Source: Parasulfuritortus cantonensis (lineage in GTDB: Bacteria > Pseudomonadota > Gammaproteobacteria > Burkholderiales > Thiobacillaceae). Taken from it: a DNA stretch of 64,000 nucleotides. Under the pieces are notes generated by a model. That model did no database searches and had not been told where the DNA came from. It worked only from the letters and a program-made list of their open reading frames with translations. The stretch spans positions 1 to 64,000 of the forward strand of contig NZ_SJZB01000029.1 in assembly GCF_004337445.1 (NCBI RefSeq). The letters run 5' to 3'. Below, piece after piece: positions 43,669-52,671 of the stretch (the stretch's first letter is position 1; each line of letters opens with the position of its first letter). The position numbers and the translations under genes were made by a program.

Positions 43669-44769
43669 ATGGGACTCATGTTCTCGCGGCTGGCCCGCAA
43701 CTTCATCAAGAACGGCTACTTCCCAACGGACGAGGTCACCCTCGGCCGCATCATCAACGCCCTGGACATCGCCGGCGCCCGGGTGCGGATCGCGGATCCG
43801 TGCTGTGGCGAGGGCGTCGCCCTGGCCGAGGTCAAGCATGCCCTGACCGAGGCCGGCGCCGCCGTGGAAGCCCTGGGCATCGAGTTCGATGTGGAGCGTG
43901 CCTGGCATGCGAAGCAGCTGCTCGACACCGTGCTTCACGCCGACATGAACGACGCCTGGGTGTCGTCCAGGATGGCCAGCCTGCTGTTCCTCAATCCGCC
44001 CTACGGCCATACCGTGGCCGACACCGGGCAGACTGGGGATGGCAAGCATAGCGAACGGCTGGAACTGATCTTCCTGCGCAAGACGGCGGGATGGCTCCAG
44101 GTGGGCGGTGTGCTGGTCTTCATCGTCCCGCACTATGTCATGAGCGAGGAGATGGCCAACTACCTGTGCCGGCATTTCTCCAACCTCACGGCCTGGTCAG
44201 CGCCAGAGCGGCAATTCAAGCAGATGGTGGTGTTCGGCATCAAGCGCCGGCCGGCCGCGCCCTCCAGGGGGCAGGTCGAGGCCTTGATGGCGGTGAAGGA
44301 CACCCTGCCGCCCGAGTTGCCGGAGGCCTGGCCGCATGCTCCCCTCCTGGTGCCCGAGGCCGTCGCCGGCGATGACCTGGTATTCCAGGCCCTGCGCCTG
44401 AACGGCCCCGAGTTGGCTTCGGAGATCGTAAGGCATCATGCCAGTACGCTGTGGCCCGCGTTCCCGCGGACCTTCAGTGCCCAGGCCCAGGCCCACCGGC
44501 GCCCCTTGCGGATGCTCTCGGACTGGCACCTAGCCCTGGGGCTGGCCGCTGGCCAGATCGGCGGTTTCGTGGCCTCCCAGGACGGCCGTACCTACCTGAT
44601 CAAGGGGGCAACCCACAAGGAGAAGGAGGTATCGGTCCAGCATGAAACCGATGCCAAGGGCAACGTGTCGGAAACCCGTGTCCTGACCGATCGGTTCGTG
44701 CCGGTGATCCGAGCCATCGACTTCACCGATGGCAGCCCGGCCTTCGGCGAGGTGCTGACCATTCGGTAG
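43669..44769 (+). CDS. DNA adenine methyltransferase-like protein (DUF6094 type)
   Basis: A 366-aa SAM-dependent methyltransferase. Motif I appears as IADPCCGEGVALAE (about residues 42-55) and motif IV as FLNPPYGH (about 104-111), the N6-adenine signature. The C-terminal half has the island-specific region with RPLRMLSDWHLALGLAAGQIGG. Its place before a SNF2 helicase gene suggests anti-restriction or epigenetic marking of the element. GAGGAGG precedes the ATG. DUF6094 is the name I recall for such island methylases. Confidence 0.78.
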   Translation: MGLMFSRLARNFIKNGYFPTDEVTLGRIINALDIAGARVRIADPCCGEGVALAEVKHALTEAGAAVEALGIEFDVERAWHAKQLLDTVLHADMNDAWVSSRMASLLFLNPPYGHTVADTGQTGDGKHSERLELIFLRKTAGWLQVGGVLVFIVPHYVMSEEMANYLCRHFSNLTAWSAPERQFKQMVVFGIKRRPAAPSRGQVEALMAVKDTLPPELPEAWPHAPLLVPEAVAGDDLVFQALRLNGPELASEIVRHHASTLWPAFPRTFSAQAQAHRRPLRMLSDWHLALGLAAGQIGGFVASQDGRTYLIKGATHKEKEVSVQHETDAKGNVSETRVLTDRFVPVIRAIDFTDGSPAFGEVLTIR

Positions 44770-45037
44770 GCAGTGCAGTGATATTTGAAGTCTCCTCCGC
44801 TTGCCCCTCCTCGTGAGGGGCCTTTTTGGAGTGCCTGTTTGACGGGCCCTCCAACAAGGCCCTTGGCTTTGGCGAGCACTACCTGGTCGAAGGCTTTCGA
44901 CCCGCTGATGCCGTAAGCATCGAGATCCGGTCATCCCTGCAACCAGATCGGGCGCCTGGCGCCGGGATCAATCATCAACCCTCGCGGGGCGTCTTCCCCG
45001 TCAGGGGCGGGCCTCGCAATTCTTGTTGGAGGTCTGC
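44770..45037 (+). other. 268-bp non-coding interval with leader k
   Basis: Besides the terminator it contains GGTCGAA ggc TTTCGACC (about 44887-44904), GATGC cgtaa GCATC and a GC-rich dyad around 44950. Leader k (44979-45037) has CCCTCGCGGGG / CCCCGTCAGGG and then GCCTC (45011-45015) pairing with GAGGT (45029-45033) at the ribosome binding site. No coding potential was seen. Confidence 0.55.
44803..44827 (+). terminator. Terminator after the methyltransferase gene
   Basis: GCCCCTC ctcgt GAGGGGC (44803-44821) followed by CTTTTT. Confidence 0.8.
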
Positions 45038-45765
45038 ATGGCTACACCATCGCTTTGGCGCATCAGGGAGTTCTCGGACGTGTTCCTGGATGCGCTGGTC
45101 AGAAACGAAGCGGGGCAATTGATGTTCGCCTCGCTGTACGGCCGGGATACCGCCATCCAGCAGTTGCTGGCGGCTTTCTCCCTGCCCTTGTCATCGGGGG
45201 CGTCGACCGCATCACCCTGCACCAGGTCGAGGCCCCGCCCCGTCCTGGTGACGGCGTGGTGGGGGTCGTGGAGTTGCGTCCCGGTACGCCGCCGGCGGAA
45301 GACCCGCGTGGCCTCGCCTTCATCGGCGATGCCTCGCGGTTGACCAAGCTGGCCGGCAAGCTGCCGCGCCGGTCGCTGTTCGGGCCGGTGACGCATGCCT
45401 TCATCTACGACCCGGCCGTGGTCGAACCGGACACGGCGAACGGTCGTGCCTGGGTGATGACCCTCGGCGACGAGGAAACGGCCCACACCGAGGCGGTATG
45501 GGCGATGATCCAGCGGATCTCGCCGGTGCCCCTGGTCGACGCCTGGCGCGATACGGTGCTGGCCCGCCTGGGCGGCGCCGTCGTCCAGGATCTCAACCAT
45601 CATGCCAAGGTCACTTGGCCAACCCTGGGGCCCGTGCGGGCCTCGCTGATCGACCTTGGGGAATCCTTCTCACAGGCCATTTCTGAGCTGGTGAAAACCC
45701 GGGTGCTCACGCGCCAGGTCGACACTGGCGGCACCACCCCGCAGGAAATGCCGCTCGCGGCCTGA
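45038..45765 (+). pseudogene. Frameshifted island gene (two overlapping frames)
   Basis: A gene split over two frames. The first frame starts at ATG 45038 after TTGGAGG and reads MATPSLWRIREFSDVFLDAL... to about 45185; the continuation is in the -1 frame, from around ALVIGGVDRITLHQVEA to PLAA at 45765. Neither half has an independent good start, so together they look like one protein of about 240 aa with a one-base lesion near 45180-45200, or a sequencing error. The C-terminal part (PVTHAFIYDPAVVEPDTANGRAWVMTLGDEE) is well-formed. Function unknown. Confidence 0.6.
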
Positions 45766-45785
45766 CCTGTTCACTTCCTCAACCA

Positions 45786-45852
45786 CCCTCGCGGGGTATC
45801 CATTCCCCGCGAGGGGCATGGTGTCCCCGTCATCTCTTCTCTGGAGACCACC
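45786..45852 (+). ncRNA. Structured leader l (helicase gene)
   Basis: CCCTCGCGGGG (45786-45796) and CCCCGCGAGGG (45805-45815) form a perfect 11-bp stem with an 8-nt loop. Hairpin 2 is weaker: GGTGTC (45820-45825) against GACCACC (45846-45852). Confidence 0.6.
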
Positions 45853-48537
45853 ATGCAAGTCGAACGTCAAATTCTTCATGTCACCACGTCCACCCAGCCG
45901 GTGGGCGACCATAACAAGCTCCACGCGGACATCCTGGCGTTCATCGCCTCGCATCCGAAACCGGCCGATGCCCCGGAACAGTGGGTCATCTGCAAGCTCT
46001 TCGACGCCTTCGGCTCGGCCACCTGGTGGCTGACCGAATACGATGCAGGGGATCGCATCGGCTTCGGCTTCGTGACCGGACTGCAGTACGACGAATGGGG
46101 ATCCGTCTCCATCGCCGAGCTGGCCGAGTTGCAGGCCGGCATCACCGGCTTGCCGGGCAGCGCGCCCAGGATCGAGGTGGACCAGCATTTCCGGCCCACC
46201 ACGAAGGACCAGGCCGTGGCCGCTTACTACGCGAGTCCCAGCCAGGATCTTCGGCCCGCCGAGGATGCCGAGATGACGCCGATCGCCGGACCGTCCGTGA
46301 TGTCGCTGTCGGAGTTCGTCTCATGCTTCGGCACGGGCCTGCTCGATGCCGTGCGCCGGCAGAACCCACCCGTGTACTCGGGCCTGCCGGATGTGCGGCG
46401 GGAGGCGGTGATGGACACCCTGACCCGGGCGCCCTTCCCTGCCCAGCGCGAGGTGGTCCAGGCCGTCTCGGCCCTGCTGTTCGACGAGGACGAGCCGGCC
46501 GGTATCATCAATGCCGAGATGGGCACGGGCAAGACCATGATGGCCATCGCGGTCGCCGCGGTCGCCCACGCCGAAGGCTATCGACGCAGCCTGGTCATCT
46601 GCCCTCCCCACCTGGTCTACAAGTGGCGGCGGGAGATCAAGCAGACGGTGCCGAATGCGCGGGTCTGGATCCTCAACGGTCCGGACACGCTCAGGAAGCT
46701 CCTGCAGCTGCGCGAGATGCGCGAGGCCCCGCTCCATCCCGAGTTCTTCGTGATGGGCCGGGTGCGGATGCGCATGGGCTACCATTGGAAACCAGCGTTC
46801 AATCTCAAGCGCGTCCTGGTGCGCGAGGAGAATGGCGACTCGACGTTCCCGCAAGGGTCGAAGGTCGCGGTCTGCCCGCACTGCCATACCTGGATCACCG
46901 ATGGGGACGACAGGCCCCTGAACCCTGACCTGGCCGAGTACCTACTGGCCAAGGAACGCCGATTCTGCCCGCAGTGCCAGGGCGCCTTGTGGACGTTGAC
47001 CCGTCCGCAGGCCTCGGCGAAGTCGCGGGACGAAATGGTGCTTTCGGCGATGCAGCAGCTGCCGACGATCGGTGCCAAGACGGCGCAGCGGCTCCTGGCA
47101 ACATTCGGGGCCACGATGCTGGGCGACATGCTGGAGGACAACGTCTACGAGTTCATCAACCTGATGGACGAGGACGGCGACCTGTTCTTCTCCGATCGCC
47201 AGGCGACCCGGATGGAGCGGGCCATGGCTAACTCCGAGTTCAGCTTTGGGCAAGGCGGCTACCAACCGACCGAGTTCATCAAGCGCTATCTGCCCCAGGG
47301 CTACTTCGGCTTGCTCATCGTCGACGAAGGTCACGAGTTCAAGAACGAGGGCTCCGCCCAGGGCCAGGCCTTCGGCGTACTGGCCAGGAAATGCAGCAAG
47401 ACGCTGCTCCTGACTGGGACGCTGATGGGCGGTTATGCCGACGATCTCTTCTACCTGCTTTGGCGGTTGCAACCCAAGGCGATGATGGAGGATGGTTTCG
47501 GCTACTCGCGGCGCGGCTCGCTCGGGCCGGCTTCCATGGGCTTCCTGAGAGCCCATGGCGTCATCAAGGACATCTACAAGACCCGCGATGACGAAGCCAA
47601 ATCGCACCGCACGGCGCGCGGCCGACAGACCGTGCATCGGGCAGCCAAGGGACCGGGCTTCGGCCCGAACGGCATCATGCGGTATGTGGTGCCGATCACC
47701 GCGTTCCTGAAGCTCAAGCAGATCGGCGGCAATGTCCTGCCCCCCTACGAGGAGCATTTCGAGGGGGTGGCGATGGCGCCGGTGCAGCTGGAGTGGTATC
47801 GCAAGCTGGAGGGGGCCTTGAAAGATGCCTTGAAGCAGGCGCTGCGCGCGGGGGATCACAGTCTCCTGGGCGTGGTGCTCAACGCACTGCTGGCCTGGCC
47901 GGATTGCGCGTTCCGTGCGGAACACGTCGTCCACCCGCATCATCGCAGCCGCGTCCTGGCCCACGTGCCGGCGCTGTTCGAAGGTTCGGAGCCGATGCCG
48001 AAGGAGCGCATGCTCATCGAGCGCGTGAGAGCCGAGAAGGTCAAGGGCCGCCGAGTCCTGGTCTACACGGTCTACACGGGCACCCGTGACACCACCGCAA
48101 GGCTCAAGGCGCTGCTGGCGGCCGAGGGCCTCAAGGTGGCAACCCTGAGTGCAAGCGTGGCCGCCGAGAAGCGGGAAGACTGGGTCGCTGACCAGGTCGA
48201 CCGCGGCATCGACGTGCTGGTGACCAACCCCGAGCTGGTGAAAACCGGTCTCGACCTGCTGGAGTTTCCGACCATCGTGTTCCTGCAGTCCGGGTACAAC
48301 GTCTACACGCTGCAACAGGCCGCCCGCCGTTCTTGGCGGATCGGTCAAAAGCAGCCGGTGGACGTGGTTTTCCTGGGCTACCAGGGCACGGCGCAGATGA
48401 CCTGCCTCGAGCTGATGGCGAAGAAAATCGCCGTGGCTCAATCGACTTCGGGCGACACGCCGGAGTCGGGGCTGGATGTGTTGAACCAGTCGGGGGATTC
48501 CATCGAAGTGGCACTGGCCAGGCAGTTGGTCGGTTGA
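45853..48537 (+). CDS. Large SNF2/DEAD-type helicase of the island
   Basis: An 894-aa ATP-dependent DNA helicase-like protein. Walker A is AEMGTGKTMMAIAVA (near residue 220), motif II is IVDEGHEFKN (near 490), motif III LLLTGTLMGG, and the C-terminal helicase half has RVLVYTVYTGTRDTT, TNPELVKTGLDLLEF and the QAARRSWRIGQ motif VI of SNF2 proteins. Between motifs Ia and II there is a zinc-ribbon-like insert CPHCHTW...CPQCQG. It terminates the recognisable island block and stands next to the methyltransferase. Possible roles are replication, restriction evasion or defence. Confidence 0.85.
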   Translation: MQVERQILHVTTSTQPVGDHNKLHADILAFIASHPKPADAPEQWVICKLFDAFGSATWWLTEYDAGDRIGFGFVTGLQYDEWGSVSIAELAELQAGITGLPGSAPRIEVDQHFRPTTKDQAVAAYYASPSQDLRPAEDAEMTPIAGPSVMSLSEFVSCFGTGLLDAVRRQNPPVYSGLPDVRREAVMDTLTRAPFPAQREVVQAVSALLFDEDEPAGIINAEMGTGKTMMAIAVAAVAHAEGYRRSLVICPPHLVYKWRREIKQTVPNARVWILNGPDTLRKLLQLREMREAPLHPEFFVMGRVRMRMGYHWKPAFNLKRVLVREENGDSTFPQGSKVAVCPHCHTWITDGDDRPLNPDLAEYLLAKERRFCPQCQGALWTLTRPQASAKSRDEMVLSAMQQLPTIGAKTAQRLLATFGATMLGDMLEDNVYEFINLMDEDGDLFFSDRQATRMERAMANSEFSFGQGGYQPTEFIKRYLPQGYFGLLIVDEGHEFKNEGSAQGQAFGVLARKCSKTLLLTGTLMGGYADDLFYLLWRLQPKAMMEDGFGYSRRGSLGPASMGFLRAHGVIKDIYKTRDDEAKSHRTARGRQTVHRAAKGPGFGPNGIMRYVVPITAFLKLKQIGGNVLPPYEEHFEGVAMAPVQLEWYRKLEGALKDALKQALRAGDHSLLGVVLNALLAWPDCAFRAEHVVHPHHRSRVLAHVPALFEGSEPMPKERMLIERVRAEKVKGRRVLVYTVYTGTRDTTARLKALLAAEGLKVATLSASVAAEKREDWVADQVDRGIDVLVTNPELVKTGLDLLEFPTIVFLQSGYNVYTLQQAARRSWRIGQKQPVDVVFLGYQGTAQMTCLELMAKKIAVAQSTSGDTPESGLDVLNQSGDSIEVALARQLVG

Positions 48538-49150
48538 CGAAACACCCCGGCCGTACCCCAAACCGGGGGTGGCTGGGCCAGTTTCAGGAAAACTTAATGC
48601 TAGGCGCAAGTCTGAAATGCTATTGACGGCATCATGCAGCGGTCGCCGAAGCCAGGAACGAATTGGGCTGGAGCGCCTTCTCGTCCGACAGGTCCAGGGT
48701 ACGGAACCAGCCCAGGCAGCCCTCCAGGTGCAAAAAACGCGGAAACAGGCCAAAACGGGTGGGATTTGAGCAGTTTTGCGGGTGCGCAAGCTCGAATTCC
48801 CGGATCATGAAACCTCGGCGGGGGCTGCCACATTTGTTTTTTGAGTTAGTCAAAAAAACCTTGCGTAGCACAACTTATTTGTGGTAAGTAGCAGAAAATA
48901 TTCTGTGGTAAGAAGCAGAAAATATATAAAGGTGAGGTTACGAGCAGGTACAAATACAAGACCTGCCGCAGGGATCAAAAATCATCTGGCGCCGAAAGGA
49001 ATTGGGGGGAGCTCCGATTCAGGTGCGGGTTATGCTAACGCGGTTACGTGCGCGCATAATTTGCTTGTTGTGCCATGGCGCGACCTCCTTGAAAAAAGAA
49101 GAACACAGTCTCCTGGCTGAGATCGTCTTCATCAATTGGAGGTAAGTGCC
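48538..49150. other. Intergenic region between island and biosynthetic cluster
   Basis: 613 bp without a convincing gene; several short frames exist but have no start signal or recognisable content. It becomes AT-rich after 48830. Direct repeats TGTGGTAAG(T/A)AGCAGAAAAT start at 48880 and 48904, 24 bp apart. A dyad TTATGC ... GCATAA (about 49030 and 49055) sits upstream of the biosynthetic genes and could be an operator. Confidence 0.45.
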
Positions 49151-50602
49151 ATGTTGCATACTCTGTCGCCGCTGTTTGAACGCTTCGCCGAACGGCACTT
49201 TGCCGTAGAGCCACGCCGACGCCGGCGCCTCACCTATTCCGAACTCGCCCATGCGTCTGCAGCGCTTGCTGAGCGATTGATTGCGTGCGGCATCCGTCCC
49301 GGTGATCGTGTGTTGCTCGTGTCGGGGAACAGCCTTGAGTTCGTGGTCTCCTACTTCGCAGTGCTGCGCCTGCACGCTGTCGCGGTGCCGCTCGGCCCCG
49401 ACGAGGAGGCAAACCGAATCCATGACGTCATCGTAGATGCCCAGCCACGGCTGGCCCTGATCGCGGACGACGCCAGACCATATTTGGTGGATGTTCCCAC
49501 CATGCCCGTTGATCTAGACGCGCTGGCTTCGGCTGCGGTGGCTCACCTGCCCGAAGTGCCTTTTGCCGCCGACGAGCCGATCGCCCTGCTCTATACAAGT
49601 GGGACAACGGGACGCCCTAAGGGCGCCGCCTTACGGTGGGGCCACTTCATCGAGAACATCATGGACTACGGACACGACCTGGACGTCGGGCCAACGACGC
49701 GCTTCATCGTCTCCATGCCAATGTGGCACATTGACGGCTGGACCTACAGCACGCTGCAGCCACTGCTGTTCGGCGCGAGTGTGACCATTGCGCCCTTGTT
49801 CGACGCCCATGTGGCTGCGACATTTGACCAACTCCTCGAACCCGACCACCGCAACGTGCTGATCGCGGTCCCGGCGATGTTGTCCGCGTTGATCGCGATA
49901 CGAGGGCGTCGGCCGTCCGGCGGGGGACAGGCCTTGAACTACGTGATCTGCGGTTCGTCGCGCCTGGCCCCGGAGTTGCAGGGCCAGTTCGAGCGCCTAT
50001 TCGACACTATCGTTCTGCAGAACTATGGCTCCACGGAGGCGCTTCTGGTCGCCTATTACACGCGCCAGATACCATACCGAGAGGGTTCGGTGGGGCGCAT
50101 CCCTGCGAAATGCCGCGTGCGCATCCTGCCGGATGGGCAAATCGGCGTCGCAGGGGCCTACGTCTTCGACGGTTACTTCCAGGATCCGGCGCGGACGGGC
50201 TTGGCGTTCGAGGACGGCTGGTACCTCATCGGAGACATCGGCACCGTGGACGCCGACGGCTACCTCTATCTGCACGGACGTCGGAACGACATGATCAACA
50301 AAGCCGGCATCAAGTTCGATCCGGTCGAGATCGACGAGATCATTGAATCCCATCCGGCCGTGGTCGAATCTGCGACTCTCGGCATCGATAACGAGCGCCA
50401 GAGCCAGGACATCGTGTCGTTCGTGCAAGTCTGTCAACCGGCTGCGGACCTGGAACGCTTCGTGAAGGAGCGCCTGCCCCAGGTGCAATGGCCAACTCGG
50501 ATCGTGGTGATGGATAACTTGCCCCGCAATCTGCTTGGTAAGGTCATTAAGTCACAACTGCGCCAGATGCTAACGAACATTGTCGCAAGTGAGGCCGTGT
50601 GA
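49151..50602 (+). CDS. AMP-dependent acyl/aminoacyl ligase (adenylation enzyme)
   Basis: A 483-aa class I adenylate-forming enzyme. The P-loop-like core LLYTSGTTGRPKGAAL is at about 145-160, A5 NYGSTEA near 290, the A7/A8 region LIGDIGTVDADGYLYLHGRRNDMINKAGIKFDPVEID near 358-395 and the catalytic A10 lysine in RNLLGKVIKSQL near 460-470. It probably activates a carboxylic acid and loads it onto the ACP encoded next. The start at 49151 follows TGGAGGTAA. It is the first gene of an eight-gene cluster. Confidence 0.85.
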   Translation: MLHTLSPLFERFAERHFAVEPRRRRRLTYSELAHASAALAERLIACGIRPGDRVLLVSGNSLEFVVSYFAVLRLHAVAVPLGPDEEANRIHDVIVDAQPRLALIADDARPYLVDVPTMPVDLDALASAAVAHLPEVPFAADEPIALLYTSGTTGRPKGAALRWGHFIENIMDYGHDLDVGPTTRFIVSMPMWHIDGWTYSTLQPLLFGASVTIAPLFDAHVAATFDQLLEPDHRNVLIAVPAMLSALIAIRGRRPSGGGQALNYVICGSSRLAPELQGQFERLFDTIVLQNYGSTEALLVAYYTRQIPYREGSVGRIPAKCRVRILPDGQIGVAGAYVFDGYFQDPARTGLAFEDGWYLIGDIGTVDADGYLYLHGRRNDMINKAGIKFDPVEIDEIIESHPAVVESATLGIDNERQSQDIVSFVQVCQPAADLERFVKERLPQVQWPTRIVVMDNLPRNLLGKVIKSQLRQMLTNIVASEAV

Positions 50603-50856
50603 TGAAGACGATTGAAGAAGAGGTCGCAAGTGTGCTCGCAACGATCTGCCATCGTGATCGTGTGTCACTCCTGGACGAACTCGTGCGTGACCTGGGTGTC
50701 GATTCCCTATCGTTCGTGCAGTTGGTCGTAGCGTTGGAGCAGCGTACAGGTGTCAGTTTCGACGACGAGGACCTTATGCTCTCGATGTACCCGACCGTCG
50801 CGGATTTGGCGCGCTACCTCGCACGGCGCGCGAATCCTTCGGAGGCGACATCATGA
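50602..50856 (+). CDS. Acyl carrier protein
   Basis: An 84-aa stand-alone carrier protein. The phosphopantetheine attachment serine is S35 in LGVDSLSFVQL, followed by a helical bundle typical of ACP/PCP. It overlaps the ligase stop by 1 bp (TGATG) and the next gene by 4 bp, so the stoichiometry is coupled. A dedicated carrier protein implies that the intermediates are tethered as thioesters. Confidence 0.9.
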   Translation: MKTIEEEVASVLATICHRDRVSLLDELVRDLGVDSLSFVQLVVALEQRTGVSFDDEDLMLSMYPTVADLARYLARRANPSEATS

Positions 50857-51488
50857 AGTCCTGCGTGCTGTTCGATTTCGACGGAGTCATCATCAACTCC
50901 GAGCCTGTTATTAAGGCCGCCTTCACGCTCAGTTTTCGCGACATCGTCGGGCGGGGCGAGCCTCCTGTGCGCGAATATCTGAGCCACATGGGCGACTCGT
51001 TCGACAGGATCATGAGCAAGATGTCGCTACCTACGCAGATGTACCCGGTGTTCAGGGACTACAGCACGCGGCTATCGAACCTTATTGAGGTGTTTCCCGG
51101 TATATCGGAGTTGCTACGCGAGTTGCGGAGCGAAGGCGTGGCAACGGGTCTGGTGACCGGAAAGGACCGTCGGCGCGTCGACGAACTGATCGAGGTGCTT
51201 GGCCTTCCGGGCTTCGACGCGATCGTTGGTGGCGACGAGATTGAAAACCCCAAGCCTCATCCTCAGCCACTGTTGCGGGCGCTCGACATGCTTGGTGTCC
51301 AGGCTGAACAAGCGTGGATGATCGGCGACTCTCCCAACGACATCGTGGCCGCCCGCTCGGCCGGAGTGTCCTCTTGTGCGGTGACCTGGGGCATCGGTTC
51401 GCGACGGGAACTTGAGGATGTCAAGCCGGATGTGCTGGTGTCGTCGCCCGCAGAACTGCGCAGCCTTCTTCTTAAGGCCGCCGCATGA
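50853..51488 (+). CDS. HAD-superfamily phosphatase
   Basis: A 211-aa haloacid-dehalogenase phosphatase. The nucleophile and acid are D8 and D10 in VLFDFDGVIINSE; motif II is VTGK, and motif IV MIGDSPNDIVAA. Cap type C1 between residues 15 and 80. In the cluster it may remove a phosphate from an activated or phosphorylated intermediate, e.g. a glyceryl unit bound to ACP; this is only inference. It overlaps both neighbours by 4 bp. Confidence 0.85.
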   Translation: MKSCVLFDFDGVIINSEPVIKAAFTLSFRDIVGRGEPPVREYLSHMGDSFDRIMSKMSLPTQMYPVFRDYSTRLSNLIEVFPGISELLRELRSEGVATGLVTGKDRRRVDELIEVLGLPGFDAIVGGDEIENPKPHPQPLLRALDMLGVQAEQAWMIGDSPNDIVAARSAGVSSCAVTWGIGSRRELEDVKPDVLVSSPAELRSLLLKAAA

Positions 51489-52651
51489 GTCAGGCGGAGC
51501 TGCCGGCGACGGATGTAACCTACATCACAGCACGCATGGCCCAGGTCGTCGAGGACGCGCGGGCGTGTGGGTTCGATGTCGTCGACCTCTCGATCGGTAA
51601 TCCCGACCTTCCGCCGCCCGAGGAGGCCCTCGACGCACTGAATGCTGCGGTGCACGCGCCAGGGGCGCACCGCTACGCGCCCATGGAGTCGCGCGGCATG
51701 CCGGAATTCCGCGAAGCATTCGCCGCCTGGTATCGCAGGCGATCAAGCGTGTCACTGGACGTGGAGACGCAGGTTCTGGCGATGCTGGGCGCGAAGGAAG
51801 CTGCGCACCTGCTCTGCGCCGCCCTGCTCGTGCGGGGTGACAGCGTCGTCATTTGCGAACCGGCCTACGGCCCTTATCGATCTGCGGCGGAGCGGTGCGG
51901 GGCTCGGGTTCATTCGCTCGCGGGCCGCGCCGAGATGGGGTTCGGGGCAGAGCCCTCGCAAGTTCCGGACGATGTGCTGTCGCGTACCCGCCTCGTGTTC
52001 CTGAACTTCCCGAACAACCCGACGGGCGCCTTGGCCACGCCGGGTTGTTTCGAGCGCTGGATAGACGCCGCGCGCCGGCATGGCTTCTTGCTGTGCAACG
52101 ATTTCGTCTATTCAGAGATATACGACGACGGGCCAGCACCGCGCAGCCTCCTCGAAATTGAGGGTGCGCTCGACGTCGCTGTGGAGTTGCACTCGCTGTC
52201 GAAGACCTACAACCTTTGCGGTTGGCGTCTTGGGGTGATGCTAGGTCAGCACGACGCGATCGCGCGCGTGCTGGCGCTCAAGCGCCATGTCGACGCCGGG
52301 CCGGCCACGGTGCTGCAACTCGCGGCCGCGCGGATGCTTGGGCAACCGCTGGAAGCCTTCCTGGCTGCCCAGCGCCTCACATACTCGGCGCGGCGGCGGC
52401 TTCTCTCCGGCGGCCTTCAGCGCGCTGGCTACGAGGTTTTCCCGAGCAGAGCCGGGATGTTCGTCTGGGCTCGCACCCCCGGTGGCCAATCGGCGCAAGC
52501 CCACCTGGGCGACTTGATTAGACGGTACGGGATCGCTTGCAATCCCGGTACCGCTTACGGGAGCGAATACGGCTCCCATGTCCGCTTCTCGCTGGGGGTC
52601 CCGGAGGACCGCCTGGACGAAGCTGTCCGGCGCTTGTGCGCCGCCCTTTGA
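51485..52651 (+). CDS. PLP-dependent class I/II aminotransferase
   Basis: A 388-aa fold-type I aminotransferase of the DapC/LL-DAP/AlaT class. The internal-aldimine lysine is K240 in SLSKTYNLCGWRLG; NPTG appears as FPNNPTGAL. It starts like the LL-diaminopimelate and methionine aminotransferases (DVVDLSIGNPDLPPP). It probably introduces an amino group onto a 2-oxo acid made by the aldolase encoded next. It overlaps the phosphatase gene by 4 bp. Confidence 0.88.
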   Translation: MSQAELPATDVTYITARMAQVVEDARACGFDVVDLSIGNPDLPPPEEALDALNAAVHAPGAHRYAPMESRGMPEFREAFAAWYRRRSSVSLDVETQVLAMLGAKEAAHLLCAALLVRGDSVVICEPAYGPYRSAAERCGARVHSLAGRAEMGFGAEPSQVPDDVLSRTRLVFLNFPNNPTGALATPGCFERWIDAARRHGFLLCNDFVYSEIYDDGPAPRSLLEIEGALDVAVELHSLSKTYNLCGWRLGVMLGQHDAIARVLALKRHVDAGPATVLQLAAARMLGQPLEAFLAAQRLTYSARRRLLSGGLQRAGYEVFPSRAGMFVWARTPGGQSAQAHLGDLIRRYGIACNPGTAYGSEYGSHVRFSLGVPEDRLDEAVRRLCAAL

Positions 52652-52671
52652 TTTCATCGGAATCTATCGCT

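Noticed and set aside
45170-45205. Programmed -1 frameshift
   Set aside because: No X-XXY-YYZ slippery heptamer with a downstream stem was seen in the right frame.
48600-48890. Several short frames on both strands in the interval after the helicase
   Set aside because: No ribosome binding sites, no recognisable content and frames overlap each other.
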